A stretch of DNA of 64,000 bases, taken from NCBI RefSeq assembly GCF_000378245.1, contig NZ_KB899497.1, positions 1 to 64,000 of the forward strand, in the 5' to 3' direction. The translations under genes were made by a program, and so were the position numbers. The DNA is from Aromatoleum toluclasticum ATCC 700605. GTDB taxonomy: Bacteria > Pseudomonadota > Gammaproteobacteria > Burkholderiales > Rhodocyclaceae. The notes beneath the pieces are model-generated. The model had not been told where the DNA came from. It searched no databases and worked only from the letters and a program-made list of their open reading frames with translations. Each line of letters begins with the position of its first letter. Within the stretch, counting starts at the first letter, position 1. Shown here piece by piece: positions 16,139 to 24,998 of the stretch.

Positions 16139-16152
16139 TTGATTAAAATCAA
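16139..16152. promoter_or_regulatory. FNR-type box, perfect consensus
   Basis: TTGATTAAAATCAA is an exact TTGAT-N4-ATCAA site. Its centre is about 71.5 bp upstream of the start predicted from the -10 element at 16205-16210, a standard class I activator position. It indicates induction of the fdhD-pad genes under oxygen limitation by an FNR/Crp-type regulator. Confidence 0.85.
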
Positions 16153-16168
16153 ACAATGAGGAAAAAAG

Positions 16169-16210
16169 CGATACAGAAACCTTGACCAGACGGCGATCGA
16201 TTTGTATCGT
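16169..16210 (+). promoter_or_regulatory. pad promoter with overlapping inverted repeat
   Basis: TTGACC (16182-16187), a 17-bp spacer and TATCGT (16205-16210) form a sigma-70-like promoter. Two inverted half-sites, CGATACA (16169-16175) and TGTATCG (16203-16209), flank the -35 and cover the -10. A repressor bridging them would block RNA polymerase; the divergent PaaX is the obvious candidate, though the site does not copy the E. coli PaaX consensus. Confidence 0.65.
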
Positions 16211-16279
16211 TAACGCAAGACGTCGGGGGTGGGGCGTCGGTTTCGGCAGGCGACTCGAATCCGGTTAGCGAGGTGGACG

Positions 16280-17098
16280 ATGCGGCACGGTGCGGTTTCG
16301 ATGGCAGATGCTCACGGGATGTACGGCGTGGATCGGTGGACCGACGGCGCAGCGGTCCGCGCGGAGGACTCCGTGGCTGAGGAAGTGCCCGTCGCGCTGG
16401 TGTACAACGGCTTCTCTCACGCCGTGATGATGGCCACTCCGCAGGATCTCGAGGACTTCGCGGTCGGTTTCAGCCTGAGCGAAGGCATCGCCGGCAACGC
16501 CCGCGAGATCCTCGACATCGAGGTCGTCGAGCATGCGCACGGCACCGAAGTGCAGATGCAGCTGGCGGGCGAACGCTTCGCCCAGCTGCGGGCACGTCGC
16601 CGCGCGATGACTGGGCGCACCGGCTGCGGCATCTGCGGCGTCGAAAGCCTCGATCAGCTCGCCTGTCGGCCGATCGCGAAGGTCGGGGCGACGGGCATGC
16701 TCGATGCCGGCGCGCTGCAGCGTGCCCAGGCCGAACTCCAGTCGCGCCAGCATCTGTTCGACCTCACCGGCGCCGTGCATGCCGCCGCGTGGTGCGGCTT
16801 CGACGGGCGCGTCGAGCTCGTGCGCGAGGACGTCGGCCGGCACAACGCGCTCGACAAGCTCATCGGCGCCATCGCGGCCCAGCGTGGTTCCTTCAATGAA
16901 GGCTTCCTGTTCATGACCAGTCGCGCGAGCTACGAGATCGTGCAGAAGTCCGCGGCGGTCGGCATCGCGGTGGTGGTGGCGGTTTCCGCGCCGACTGGCA
17001 TGGCGGTGCGCGTCGCGCAGGCCGCGGGCCTGACGCTGATCGGCTTCGCGCGTGGCGAACGCCACAGCGTCTATTCCCACCCCGAGCGGGTTCACTAA
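16280..17098 (+). CDS. fdhD: FdhD sulfurtransferase for molybdenum cofactor enzymes
   Basis: FdhD transfers sulfur to the bis-MGD cofactor and is required by certain DMSO-reductase-family enzymes. The active-site motif CGICG (GRTGCGICGVES) is present, as are EDLEDFAVGFSLSEGI and FLFMTSRASYEIVQK. The ATG at 16280 is preferred because GAGGTGG precedes it; a GTG at 16229 would add 17 residues rich in Arg. It lies 20 bp before padB, and so probably matures PadB. This implies that PadB carries a sulfurated Mo centre, which is inference from linkage. Confidence 0.88.
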   Translation: MRHGAVSMADAHGMYGVDRWTDGAAVRAEDSVAEEVPVALVYNGFSHAVMMATPQDLEDFAVGFSLSEGIAGNAREILDIEVVEHAHGTEVQMQLAGERFAQLRARRRAMTGRTGCGICGVESLDQLACRPIAKVGATGMLDAGALQRAQAELQSRQHLFDLTGAVHAAAWCGFDGRVELVREDVGRHNALDKLIGAIAAQRGSFNEGFLFMTSRASYEIVQKSAAVGIAVVVAVSAPTGMAVRVAQAAGLTLIGFARGERHSVYSHPERVH

Positions 17099-17118
17099 AA
17101 AAGTAAAACGGGGGAGAC

Positions 17119-19878
17119 ATGTCCTCAGCTGCCAATCCGCAATCCGTGCGGAAGGTTCCGACCTATTGCTACAACTGCGTGGCGGGTCCCGACTTCATGA
17201 ACGTGAAGGTCGTCGACGGCGTCGCGACCGAGATCGAGCCCAACTTCGCCGCGGAGGACATCCATCCGGCGCGCGGTCGCGTGTGCGTGAAGGCCTATGG
17301 TCTGGTGCAGAAGACCTACAACCCGCACCGCGTGCTGCAGCCGATGAAGCGCACCAACCCGAAGAAGGGGCGCAACGAGGATCCGGGCTTCGTGCCGATC
17401 TCGTGGGACGAGGCGCTGGACCTGGTCTCCGCGAAGCTGACGTCGGTGCGCGCGAAGGGGCTGGTCGATGACTCCGGCCTGCCGCGCGTCGCCGCAACTT
17501 TCGGTCATGGCGGCACGCCCGGCATGTACATGGGTTCGCTGCCGGCCTTCCTCGCCGCGTGGGGACCGATCGACTACAGCTTCGGCTCGGGCCAGGGCGT
17601 CAAGTGCGTGCATTCCGAGCACCTCTACGGTGAATTCTGGCACCGCGGCTTTACCGTCGCGGCCGACACCCCGCTTGCGCGCTACGTGATCTCGATCGGC
17701 TCCAACGTCGAGGCCTCCGGCGGCCCCTGTGCGGTGACGCGTCACGCCGAGGCACGCGTGCGGGGCTACAAGCGCGTGCAGGTCGAACCGCACCTGTCGG
17801 TGACGGGCGCCTGTTCCGCGGAATGGGTGCCGATCCGTCCCAAGACCGATCCCGCCTTCATGTTTGCGCTGATCCACGTACTGGTGTGCGAACAGGGACT
17901 AGACAAGCTCGACGTCCCCTTCCTGCGCGACCGCAGCTCGTCGCCCTATCTGGTCGGGCCGGATGGCCTGTATCTGCGCGATGCGGCTACGGCCAAGCCG
18001 CTGTTGTGGGACGAGAAGAGTGGCCGTGCCGTGCCTTTCGATACGGAAGGCGCGGTGCCGGCGGTGGCGGGGCGCTTCCGCGTCGAAGGCGCGATCAGCG
18101 TCGACGCGGACGATGCGCGGCAGCAATTCGACGTGGCGGAAGGTGTGACCGCTTACACGAAGCTCGTCGAGCACATGCGGAAATACACGCCCGAATGGGC
18201 CGAGTCGATCTGCGACGTCCCGGCCGCGACGATCCGCCGCATCGCCAACGAATACCTGGAAAACGCCTCGATCGGCGAGACCATCGAGATCGACGGCCAG
18301 ACGCTGCCGCTGCGCCCGGTCGCAGTGACGCTGGGCAAGTCGGTGAACAACGGCTGGGGCGCCTTCGAGTGCTGCTGGGCGCGCACTCTGCTCGCGACGC
18401 TGGTCGGCGCGCTGGAGAACCCGGGCGGCACGTTGGGCACGACCGTGCGCCTGAACCGCCCGCACGACAACCGCCTGCTGAGCGTGAAGGCCGGCGAAGA
18501 CGGCTTCATGGCGCAGTACTTCAACCCGACCGACAAGGAACACTGGGTCGCGAAGCCGACGGGGCGCAACATCCACCGCACGCTGGTGCCCATCGTCGGC
18601 AACACGGCGTGGAGCCAGGCGCTGGGGCCGACGCAGCTTGCGTGGATGTTCCAGCGCGAGGTGCCGGAAGACTGGAACATGCCCATGCCGACGCTGCCGG
18701 ACGTGTGGTTCATCTACCGCACCAACCCGGCGATCTCGTTCTGGGACACGCGCACGCTGGTCGAGGAGATCGCGAAGTTCCCCTTCACGGTTTCCTTCGC
18801 CTACACGCTGGACGAGACGAACTGGATGGCGGACCTGTTGCTGCCCGAGGCGACCGACCTCGAATCGTTGCAGATGATCAAGGTCGGCGGGACGAAGTTC
18901 GTCGAGCAGTTCTGGGAGCACCGCGGCGTCGTGCTGCGCCAACCGGCCGTGGAACCGCAGGGCGACACGCGCGATTTCACCTGGATCAGCACCCAACTGG
19001 CGAAGCGCACCGGTCTGCTCGAGGCATACAACAACGCGCTGAACCGCGGCGCGGGCGGTGGCGCGCCGCTGAAGGCGGAGAACTACGACTACAGCCTCGA
19101 CGCGAGCAAGGAACACGGCGTCGAGGAGATCTGGGACGCCGTGTGCCGCGCGTCGAGCGCGAGCCTGAGCGAAGGGCGCGAGGTGCATGACCTCGAGTGG
19201 TTCAAGGAGCACGGTTTCTACACCGTGCCGATGTCCAAGACCGAGTGGTACCTGAGCCCGACGCTGGAAAAGCAGGGGCTGCGCTACGAGATGCCCTATC
19301 AGGAGCGGCTGCTGCGCATCGGCCGCGAACTGGGCAACCGCCTGCACGAGCACCAGATGCACTGGTGGGACGAGCAGCTTTCCGAATACATGGCCCTGCC
19401 GGAATGGCACGACGTGCCGGGGCGCTGGACGCAGCAGATCAAGAACGCCGGCGGCAAGCCGGAGGACTTCCCGCTGTGGCTGCTCGCGACCAAGAGCATG
19501 CAGTACCACACCGGCGGTAACGCCAGCATCGCGCTGATGCGCGAGGTCGCGCAGAACGTGCGCGGCCACACCGGCGTGATCATGAACGCGAAGACCGCGA
19601 AGAGCCTGGGCATCGCCGACGGCGACCGCGTGGAAATCCGCTCGCACATCGGTGCGACCTACGGCGACGCGGTGCTGGCGCAGGGCGTGCGCCCCGATAC
19701 GCTGGTGATCCTCGGCCAGTTCGACCACTGGGCGACGCCGGTTGCCAAGGACTTCGGCATGCCGAGCCTGAACACCATCGCACCGATGTCGATGGAGCTG
19801 ACGGATGCGACCGGTTCAGGGTCGGACATCGTGCGGGTTGCGGTGCGCAAGGTTGAACGCAAGGAGGCTGCAGTATGA
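17119..19878 (+). CDS. padB: Phenylacetyl-CoA:acceptor oxidoreductase, molybdopterin subunit
   Basis: PadBCD oxidises phenylacetyl-CoA to phenylglyoxylate, the first step of anaerobic alpha-oxidation. This 919-residue subunit belongs to the DMSO-reductase superfamily: an N-terminal FeS segment (C17-Y-N-C20 and Cys56), molybdopterin domains, and a C-terminal cofactor-binding domain (GHTGVIMNAKTAKSLGIADGDRVEI, about residue 815 on). The usual third Cys (CxxCxxxC) is replaced by Pro24. No Tat signal is present, so the enzyme faces the cytoplasm, as suits a CoA substrate. The GSGQGVKCVHSEHLYGEFW segment near residue 160 probably contains the Mo ligand. The stop overlaps the padC start. The whole set padBCD-EFGHI-J identifies it firmly. 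Confidence 0.9.
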   Translation: MSSAANPQSVRKVPTYCYNCVAGPDFMNVKVVDGVATEIEPNFAAEDIHPARGRVCVKAYGLVQKTYNPHRVLQPMKRTNPKKGRNEDPGFVPISWDEALDLVSAKLTSVRAKGLVDDSGLPRVAATFGHGGTPGMYMGSLPAFLAAWGPIDYSFGSGQGVKCVHSEHLYGEFWHRGFTVAADTPLARYVISIGSNVEASGGPCAVTRHAEARVRGYKRVQVEPHLSVTGACSAEWVPIRPKTDPAFMFALIHVLVCEQGLDKLDVPFLRDRSSSPYLVGPDGLYLRDAATAKPLLWDEKSGRAVPFDTEGAVPAVAGRFRVEGAISVDADDARQQFDVAEGVTAYTKLVEHMRKYTPEWAESICDVPAATIRRIANEYLENASIGETIEIDGQTLPLRPVAVTLGKSVNNGWGAFECCWARTLLATLVGALENPGGTLGTTVRLNRPHDNRLLSVKAGEDGFMAQYFNPTDKEHWVAKPTGRNIHRTLVPIVGNTAWSQALGPTQLAWMFQREVPEDWNMPMPTLPDVWFIYRTNPAISFWDTRTLVEEIAKFPFTVSFAYTLDETNWMADLLLPEATDLESLQMIKVGGTKFVEQFWEHRGVVLRQPAVEPQGDTRDFTWISTQLAKRTGLLEAYNNALNRGAGGGAPLKAENYDYSLDASKEHGVEEIWDAVCRASSASLSEGREVHDLEWFKEHGFYTVPMSKTEWYLSPTLEKQGLRYEMPYQERLLRIGRELGNRLHEHQMHWWDEQLSEYMALPEWHDVPGRWTQQIKNAGGKPEDFPLWLLATKSMQYHTGGNASIALMREVAQNVRGHTGVIMNAKTAKSLGIADGDRVEIRSHIGATYGDAVLAQGVRPDTLVILGQFDHWATPVAKDFGMPSLNTIAPMSMELTDATGSGSDIVRVAVRKVERKEAAV

Positions 19879-20522
19879 CCCGCTACGTGATGGCCATCGA
19901 CCTGCGCCGCTGCGTGGGCTGCCAGACCTGTACCGCCGCGTGCAAGAACGCCAACGCGACGCCGCCGGGCGTGCAGTGGCGGCGCGTGCTGGACCTCGAA
20001 ACGGGCGAATTCCCCGACGTGCGCCGCAGCTTCGTGCCGGTCGCGTGCATGCACTGCGACGAGCCGCCGTGCGAGGAAGTGTGTCCGACCAAGGCCACCA
20101 CCAAGCGCCCCGACGGCCTCGTCGCCATCGACTACGACACCTGTATCGGCTGTGCCAACTGCGTGATGGCCTGTCCTTACGAGGCGCGCTCGATCGTGCA
20201 TGAGGTGAAGTTCGCCTACGGCGACAAGCCGATCAAGTCGGAAGAAGTGCGCTTCGACCCGGCGCGCATCGGCGTGTCGATGAAATGCACCTTCTGCATC
20301 GACCGCATCGACCTCGCAGCGCAGACCGGGCAGGTGCCGGGGCGCGACCCGGAGGTCACCCCCGCCTGCGTCAATTCCTGCATCTCGGGCGCGATGGCCT
20401 TTGGTGATCTCGACGACCCGGACAGCAAGGTCAGCCGCCTGATCGCCGAGAACAAGACTTTCCGCATGCACGAGGAACTCGGCACCGGGCCGGGCGTGTA
20501 TTACATCTGGGACAAGGGGTAA
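19875..20522 (+). CDS. padC: Phenylacetyl-CoA:acceptor oxidoreductase, iron-sulfur subunit
   Basis: This 215-residue four-cluster ferredoxin subunit is of the DmsB/NrfC type. Cys motifs appear at the N-terminus (CVGCQTCTAACK), then CMHCDEPPCEEVCP, CIGCANCVMACP and CTFCIDR with later Cys. It conducts electrons from PadB to PadD. The ATG at 19875 overlaps the padB stop (ATGA). No signal peptide is present, in line with a cytoplasm-facing complex. Confidence 0.9.
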   Translation: MTRYVMAIDLRRCVGCQTCTAACKNANATPPGVQWRRVLDLETGEFPDVRRSFVPVACMHCDEPPCEEVCPTKATTKRPDGLVAIDYDTCIGCANCVMACPYEARSIVHEVKFAYGDKPIKSEEVRFDPARIGVSMKCTFCIDRIDLAAQTGQVPGRDPEVTPACVNSCISGAMAFGDLDDPDSKVSRLIAENKTFRMHEELGTGPGVYYIWDKG

Positions 20523-20529
20523 AGCCGGC

Positions 20530-21438
20530 ATGAAAACTCCCAAGATCCGGCCGGGCGAGCGCGTGGGGCCGCGGCAGCAACACAACTGGGACTGGCGCGC
20601 GGCGTCGAACTTCATCGCCGGCGGCACGGGCGGCGGCTTGCTCGCCTTTGCGGCCTTCGCGAGCCTGTGGGGCGCGGACGTGCGCGCGCTGCTCGTCGCC
20701 GGCATGGCACTGATCGGCGCCGGGCTCACCTGCGTGTGGTTCGAGATCGGCAAGCCGTGGCGGGCGCTCAACGTGTATCGCCATGCGGCGACTTCGTGGA
20801 TGACGCGCGAGGCGGCCGTCGCGCCCTTCGTGTTCGGCACCGGCGTGCTGGCGCTGGCGACGGGCCTGGGCCTCTTCGTGCTGCTGACCGGCATTTTCGG
20901 CGCCTGCTTCGTGTATGCGCAGGCCCGCATCCTCGCTGCCGACAAGGGCATCCCGGCCTGGCGCCACCGGCGCTGCCTGCCGCTCGTGGCGGCGACCGGA
21001 TTCGCCGAAGGCGCGAGCCTGCTGGCCGTCGCGACCCCCTTCCTGATTCCGCATGTCGCCGGGCAGATCGCGGTGGCGACCGGCGCGCTCGTGCTGCTCT
21101 TCGTGCGCGTGCTGTTGTGGCGCAACTACCTGCGTGGCCTGCGCAGCGAGGGGGCACCGGTGGGTAGCTTGCGCGCCCTCTCGGCGATCGATGGGCCTTT
21201 CCTGAAATACGGCAACCTGCTGCCGGCCGTGTTGCTGATGGTGGGTGTGCTCGGGACGCCGTTGGCAGGCGCAGCGCTGGTGCTGGCCGGCCTGGTGGCA
21301 GTCGCGGGGGGCTGGTGGTTCAAGTACACCCTGGTGCGCCGCGCGGCTTTTACGCAGGGTTTTGCCTTGCCGCACCTGCCGGTGCGCGGGCGTGGCACCT
21401 CGGGTGCGGGTGTGAAGCCCGGCTGGGGCGGGGCGTAG
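20530..21438 (+). CDS. padD: Phenylacetyl-CoA:acceptor oxidoreductase, membrane anchor
   Basis: This 302-residue DmsC/NrfD-like integral membrane subunit has about eight predicted helices (for example FIAGGTGGGLLAFAAFASLW near residue 27). It anchors PadBC and passes electrons to the quinone pool. It starts seven bases after padC. The charged N-terminus (PKIRPGERVGPRQQ) is cytoplasmic by the positive-inside rule. A 155-bp gap with a repeat and a hairpin separates it from padE. Confidence 0.85.
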   Translation: MKTPKIRPGERVGPRQQHNWDWRAASNFIAGGTGGGLLAFAAFASLWGADVRALLVAGMALIGAGLTCVWFEIGKPWRALNVYRHAATSWMTREAAVAPFVFGTGVLALATGLGLFVLLTGIFGACFVYAQARILAADKGIPAWRHRRCLPLVAATGFAEGASLLAVATPFLIPHVAGQIAVATGALVLLFVRVLLWRNYLRGLRSEGAPVGSLRALSAIDGPFLKYGNLLPAVLLMVGVLGTPLAGAALVLAGLVAVAGGWWFKYTLVRRAAFTQGFALPHLPVRGRGTSGAGVKPGWGGA

Positions 21439-21467
21439 GGCGGGAGGAGCCGGAGGCGGGTCCCGCC
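21434..21467 (+). repeat. REP-like palindromic repeat, copy 2
   Basis: CGTAGGGCGGGAGGAGCCGG continued by AGGCGGGTCCCGCC matches, block by block, the copy at 3470-3503 on the opposite strand. It begins within the last codons of padD and lies between padBCD and padEFGHI. It can form a hairpin (GGCGGG with CCCGCC) and could lower readthrough or shape mRNA stability between the two enzyme sets. Confidence 0.65.
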
Positions 21468-21550
21468 ACACTGCGGTGGGAAGTGGTTGATCGGCGGGAT
21501 GCGCTTCGGTTCTCCTGCACAACTTGAGTTTCGCGGCATTCATGACAACG

Positions 21551-21568
21551 CGGGGCCATCGAGCCCCG
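21551..21568 (+). other. Small hairpin before padE
   Basis: CGGGGC (21551-21556) pairs with GCCCCG (21563-21568) around a 6-base loop, 25 bp upstream of the padE start and just ahead of its AGGAGGAGA ribosome site. It has no T-tract. A role as an mRNA stability or processing element is a guess. Confidence 0.35.
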
Positions 21569-21593
21569 TCCCTGCAACGCAGGAGGAGACGAG

Positions 21594-22166
21594 ATGTACG
21601 AAGTACGATTCCACGGCCGGGGCGGCCAGGGTTCGGTGATGGCGTCCGGCATTCTCGCCGCGGCGATGGTCGAGGAGGGCAAGTACGCGGTGTCGATCCC
21701 GTCCTTCGGGTTCGAGCGTCGCGGCGCGCCGGTGGTGTCCTTCCTGCGCATGAGCGAGCGCGAGATCCGCCAGCTCACCAACATCTATCAGCCCGATTGC
21801 ATCGTGTGCGTCGACCCGACGCTCATGACGTCCGTCGATATCTTCGCCGGCGTGAAGGCCGGCGGCACCCTGGTGCAGGCGACGCATCGGCCGTTCGCGG
21901 AGCTCACGCTGCCCGACTGTATCGGCACCGTCGGCCTGCTCGACGCGGTGAAGATCGCGCTCGAGATCTTCAAGCGTCCGATCACCAACACGCTGATGCT
22001 TGGCGCCTTCGCCCGCACGACCGGTGTCGTGTCGCTCGACTCGCTCAAGCGCGCGCTCGAGGACTCCGACTTCCGCGACGCCGGCCTCGCGCAGAACATG
22101 ACGGCGCTGGAGCGCGGCTACTCCGAGGTGGCCGTGCATCAGATCGAAAGGAGGGCCGCGGCATGA
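21594..22166 (+). CDS. padE: Phenylglyoxylate:acceptor oxidoreductase, gamma subunit
   Basis: PadEFGHI converts phenylglyoxylate, CoA and NAD+ to benzoyl-CoA and CO2. This 190-residue gamma subunit has the family start VRFHGRGGQGSVMASGILA and the FGFERRGAPVVSF segment that contacts CoA in 2-oxoacid oxidoreductases. AGGAGGAGA precedes the ATG. Its stop overlaps the padF start (ATGA), so the two are coupled. Confidence 0.9.
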   Translation: MYEVRFHGRGGQGSVMASGILAAAMVEEGKYAVSIPSFGFERRGAPVVSFLRMSEREIRQLTNIYQPDCIVCVDPTLMTSVDIFAGVKAGGTLVQATHRPFAELTLPDCIGTVGLLDAVKIALEIFKRPITNTLMLGAFARTTGVVSLDSLKRALEDSDFRDAGLAQNMTALERGYSEVAVHQIERRAAA

Positions 22167-22462
22167 GCCGGCACCAAAGCTATCCGCTGTTCAACCTCGA
22201 ACAGGCCGGCGTTCCGGACGACCTCTGTCCGGTCGCGACCGTCGTCAGCCCCATGCTGCCCGGCGACTGGCGCAGCATGCGGCCGGTGGTGAATCGCGAC
22301 AAATGCGTGAAATGCGCGGTGTGCTGGCTGTACTGCCCGGTGCAGTGCGTCGAGGAACACGCCGCGTGGTTCGACTTCAACCTCAAGACCTGCAAGGGCT
22401 GCGGCATCTGCGCGAACGAGTGCCCGCAGCGGGCGATCACGATGGTGGGGGAAACCCAATGA
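22163..22462 (+). CDS. padF: Phenylglyoxylate:acceptor oxidoreductase, delta (ferredoxin-like) subunit
   Basis: This 99-residue subunit binds two [4Fe-4S] clusters: CVKCAVCWLYCP and CKGCGICANECP. The N-terminal 50 residues resemble the delta subunit lead of other 2-oxoacid:acceptor oxidoreductases. The start at 22163 is fixed by the coupled overlap with padE and GGAGGG upstream. Its own stop overlaps the padG start. Confidence 0.9.
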   Translation: MSRHQSYPLFNLEQAGVPDDLCPVATVVSPMLPGDWRSMRPVVNRDKCVKCAVCWLYCPVQCVEEHAAWFDFNLKTCKGCGICANECPQRAITMVGETQ

Positions 22463-23712
22463 CGACAGCCACGCTGGAAAAGGCCGCGGCAACCGAGGCG
22501 CCGCGCAAGCAGAAGGTGATCCTCGCCGAAGGCAACGAGGCCGCCGCGCTGGGCGTCGCGCTCGCGCGGCCCGACATGGTGTCGGTGTACCCGATCACGC
22601 CGCAGTCGTCGCTCGTCGAGCACCTCGCGAAGCTGATCGCAGACGGCCACATGGACGCCGACATCGTCGACGCCGAAGGCGAGCACTCGGTGCTGTCCGT
22701 GCTGCAGGGCGGGGCGCTCGCCGGCGCGCGCACCTACACCGCGACCTGTGGCCCCGGCCTCGCCTTCATGTTCGAGCCGTATTTCCGCACCCCCGGCATG
22801 CGCCTGCCGATCGTGCTGACCATCGTCACGCGCGACGGCATCACGCCGCAGTCGGTGTGGGGCGGCCACCAGGACGCGATGACGGTGCGCGAGGCGGGCT
22901 GGATCCAGGTGTATTGCGAGAGCGTGCAGGAAGTGCTCGACACCACCGTGATGGCGTTCAAGATCGCCGAGCACCACGACGTGATGCTGCCGGTGAACGT
23001 GTGCCTCGACGGCAACTACCTCTCCTACGGCGCCTCGCGCGTCGAGCTGCCCGACCCGGCCGACGTCGATGCCTTCATGGGCGACAAGGACGTGAACTGG
23101 CACGTCGCGCTCGACCCGCTGCGCCCGATGGCGGTCGATCCGCTCACCGGCGGCACCACCGGCAAGGGCCCGCAGACCTTCGTGCGCTACCGCAAGGGCC
23201 AGTGCAGCGGCATGCAGAACGCGCTGCGCGTGATCGAGGAGGTGCATGCGGACTGGGCCAAGCGCATCGGCCGCAGCTTCGCGCCGCTGGTCGAGGAGTA
23301 TCGCCTCGACGATGCCGACTTCGCGATCATGACGCTGGGCAGCATGTCGGGCGCCGCCAAGGACGCCATCGACGAGGCGCGCGACGCCGGCAAGAAGGTC
23401 GGCCTCATCAAGATCAAGACCTTCAGCCCCTTCCCGGTCGAGGCGCTGAAACAGGCGCTGGCCAAGGTCAAGGCCCTGGGCGTGATCGACCGCTCGGTGG
23501 CCTTCCGCTGGAACTGCGGCCCGATGTACCAGGAGACGCTGGGCGTGCTGTACCGCCTCGGCCGCTTCATGCCGTCGATGAGCTTCATCGGCGGGCTGGC
23601 CGGTGCGGACATCACGATCCCGCATGTGCATCGCGTCATCGCCGAGACCGAAGCCCTCCTGAACGGCGCCGTCGCCCCGACCGAGCCCGTGTGGCTCAAC
23701 GAAAAGGATTGA
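22459..23712 (+). CDS. padG: Phenylglyoxylate:acceptor oxidoreductase, alpha subunit
   Basis: This 417-residue pyrimidine-binding alpha subunit of the 2-oxoacid oxidoreductase superfamily contains VYPITPQSSLVEHLAKL, EGEHSVLSVLQGGALAGART and TCGPGLAFMFEP in the order known for PorA-like chains. About 15 residues at the N-terminus are an Ala/Glu-rich leader. The ATG at 22459 overlaps padF. It pairs with PadI, which carries thiamine diphosphate. Confidence 0.9.
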   Translation: MTTATLEKAAATEAPRKQKVILAEGNEAAALGVALARPDMVSVYPITPQSSLVEHLAKLIADGHMDADIVDAEGEHSVLSVLQGGALAGARTYTATCGPGLAFMFEPYFRTPGMRLPIVLTIVTRDGITPQSVWGGHQDAMTVREAGWIQVYCESVQEVLDTTVMAFKIAEHHDVMLPVNVCLDGNYLSYGASRVELPDPADVDAFMGDKDVNWHVALDPLRPMAVDPLTGGTTGKGPQTFVRYRKGQCSGMQNALRVIEEVHADWAKRIGRSFAPLVEEYRLDDADFAIMTLGSMSGAAKDAIDEARDAGKKVGLIKIKTFSPFPVEALKQALAKVKALGVIDRSVAFRWNCGPMYQETLGVLYRLGRFMPSMSFIGGLAGADITIPHVHRVIAETEALLNGAVAPTEPVWLNEKD

Positions 23713-23719
23713 GGCCAGC

Positions 23720-24988
23720 ATGGACCGAGCCATCGAACACACCAAATACCTGATCGCCGGCAGCAGCCACGCGGCGCTCGAGGCGATCAACGCGATCCGC
23801 ATGCACGACGCGGAAGGGCCGATCACCGTCGTCACGCGCGATTCGCACCTGCCGTATTCGCCCACCGTGTTGCCCTACGTCGTGTCGGGCAAATCCGCGC
23901 CGGCACGCATCTTCCTGCGCGACGAAGACTTCTTCGCGCGCAACAAGGTGAGCTACCGACCGGAGTCGGGGCTGAAGGCGCTGCACGCCGATCGCAACAG
24001 CGTGGAGCTCGTGGACGGCTCCTCGGTCGTCTACGAAAAGCTGCTGCTCGCGACCGGCGCATCACCTGCGATCCCACCGATCCCCGGCATTGACACCGTC
24101 TCCTACCACGTGCTGCGCACGCTGGATGACGCGCTCAAGCTGCGCGGCGCGATCGCCGAGTCCAAGCAGGCCGTCGTCCTCGGCGCCGGCCTCGTCGGCA
24201 TGCACGCCGCAGAGAACCTCGTGAAGGCCGGCGCGAGCGTGACCATCGTGGAGATGAGCGATCAGCTCACGTCGGGCTACTTCGACAAGGTCGCCGCCGA
24301 CATGATCGAGCAGGCCTTCCGTGACGCCGGCGCGAAGATCATGACCGGCAGCCGCGTCGTGCGTCTGGAGCCTTCTCCTGCCGGCGCGAAGCTGACGCTG
24401 GAGAACGGCACGACGCTGGAAGCCGACCTGCTGCTCGTCGCGACCGGGGTGAAGCCCAACATGGGCTACCTCAACGGCAGCGGCGTCGAGCACCAACAGG
24501 GCATCCTCGTCGATGACCGCATGCAGACGACCGCCGCCAACGTCTGGGCCGCGGGCGACTGCGCACAGGCGCGCGGCTTCTTCACCGATACCAAAGTGAT
24601 GAACGCGATCCTGCCCGACGCGACGATCCAGGGCCGTGTCGCCGGCATGGCGATGGCAGGCGACCCGGGCATCCAGGACTACGCCGGCGGCGTGCCGCTC
24701 AACACCTACCACTTCTTCGGCCGCCACGCGATCTCGGTCGGGTCGAGCAAGGTGCCCGAAGGCGGCGAGGTCGTCACCCGCTTCGACGAGCAGACCGGGC
24801 ATTACCTGAAGGCTATCTTCGGCGCCGACGGCTGCCTCACCGGCATCTTCGGCGTGAACGAATTCTTCGACGGTGGCGTGATGGCGCAACTGATCCTGCG
24901 CCGCACCGACCTCACGCCGCTGCGCGAGCGCTTCGTTGCGAACCCGCTCGCAGTCGGCCGCGAAATCATGTCGCAGACCTGGCGCTAA
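23720..24988 (+). CDS. padH: Phenylglyoxylate:NAD+ oxidoreductase, FAD/NAD(P)-binding subunit
   Basis: This 422-residue pyridine-nucleotide-disulfide-family flavoprotein has an N-terminal FAD fold (YLIAGSSHAALEAINAIR), an NAD-binding GxGxxG (VVLGAGLVGMHAAENL, near residue 155) and the second FAD motif NVWAAGDCAQ near residue 273. It has no redox disulfide. As an extra subunit of the oxidoreductase it lets electrons reach NAD+ instead of ferredoxin. It starts seven bases after padG. Confidence 0.9.
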   Translation: MDRAIEHTKYLIAGSSHAALEAINAIRMHDAEGPITVVTRDSHLPYSPTVLPYVVSGKSAPARIFLRDEDFFARNKVSYRPESGLKALHADRNSVELVDGSSVVYEKLLLATGASPAIPPIPGIDTVSYHVLRTLDDALKLRGAIAESKQAVVLGAGLVGMHAAENLVKAGASVTIVEMSDQLTSGYFDKVAADMIEQAFRDAGAKIMTGSRVVRLEPSPAGAKLTLENGTTLEADLLLVATGVKPNMGYLNGSGVEHQQGILVDDRMQTTAANVWAAGDCAQARGFFTDTKVMNAILPDATIQGRVAGMAMAGDPGIQDYAGGVPLNTYHFFGRHAISVGSSKVPEGGEVVTRFDEQTGHYLKAIFGADGCLTGIFGVNEFFDGGVMAQLILRRTDLTPLRERFVANPLAVGREIMSQTWR

Positions 24989-24998
24989 GGAGCCATCA

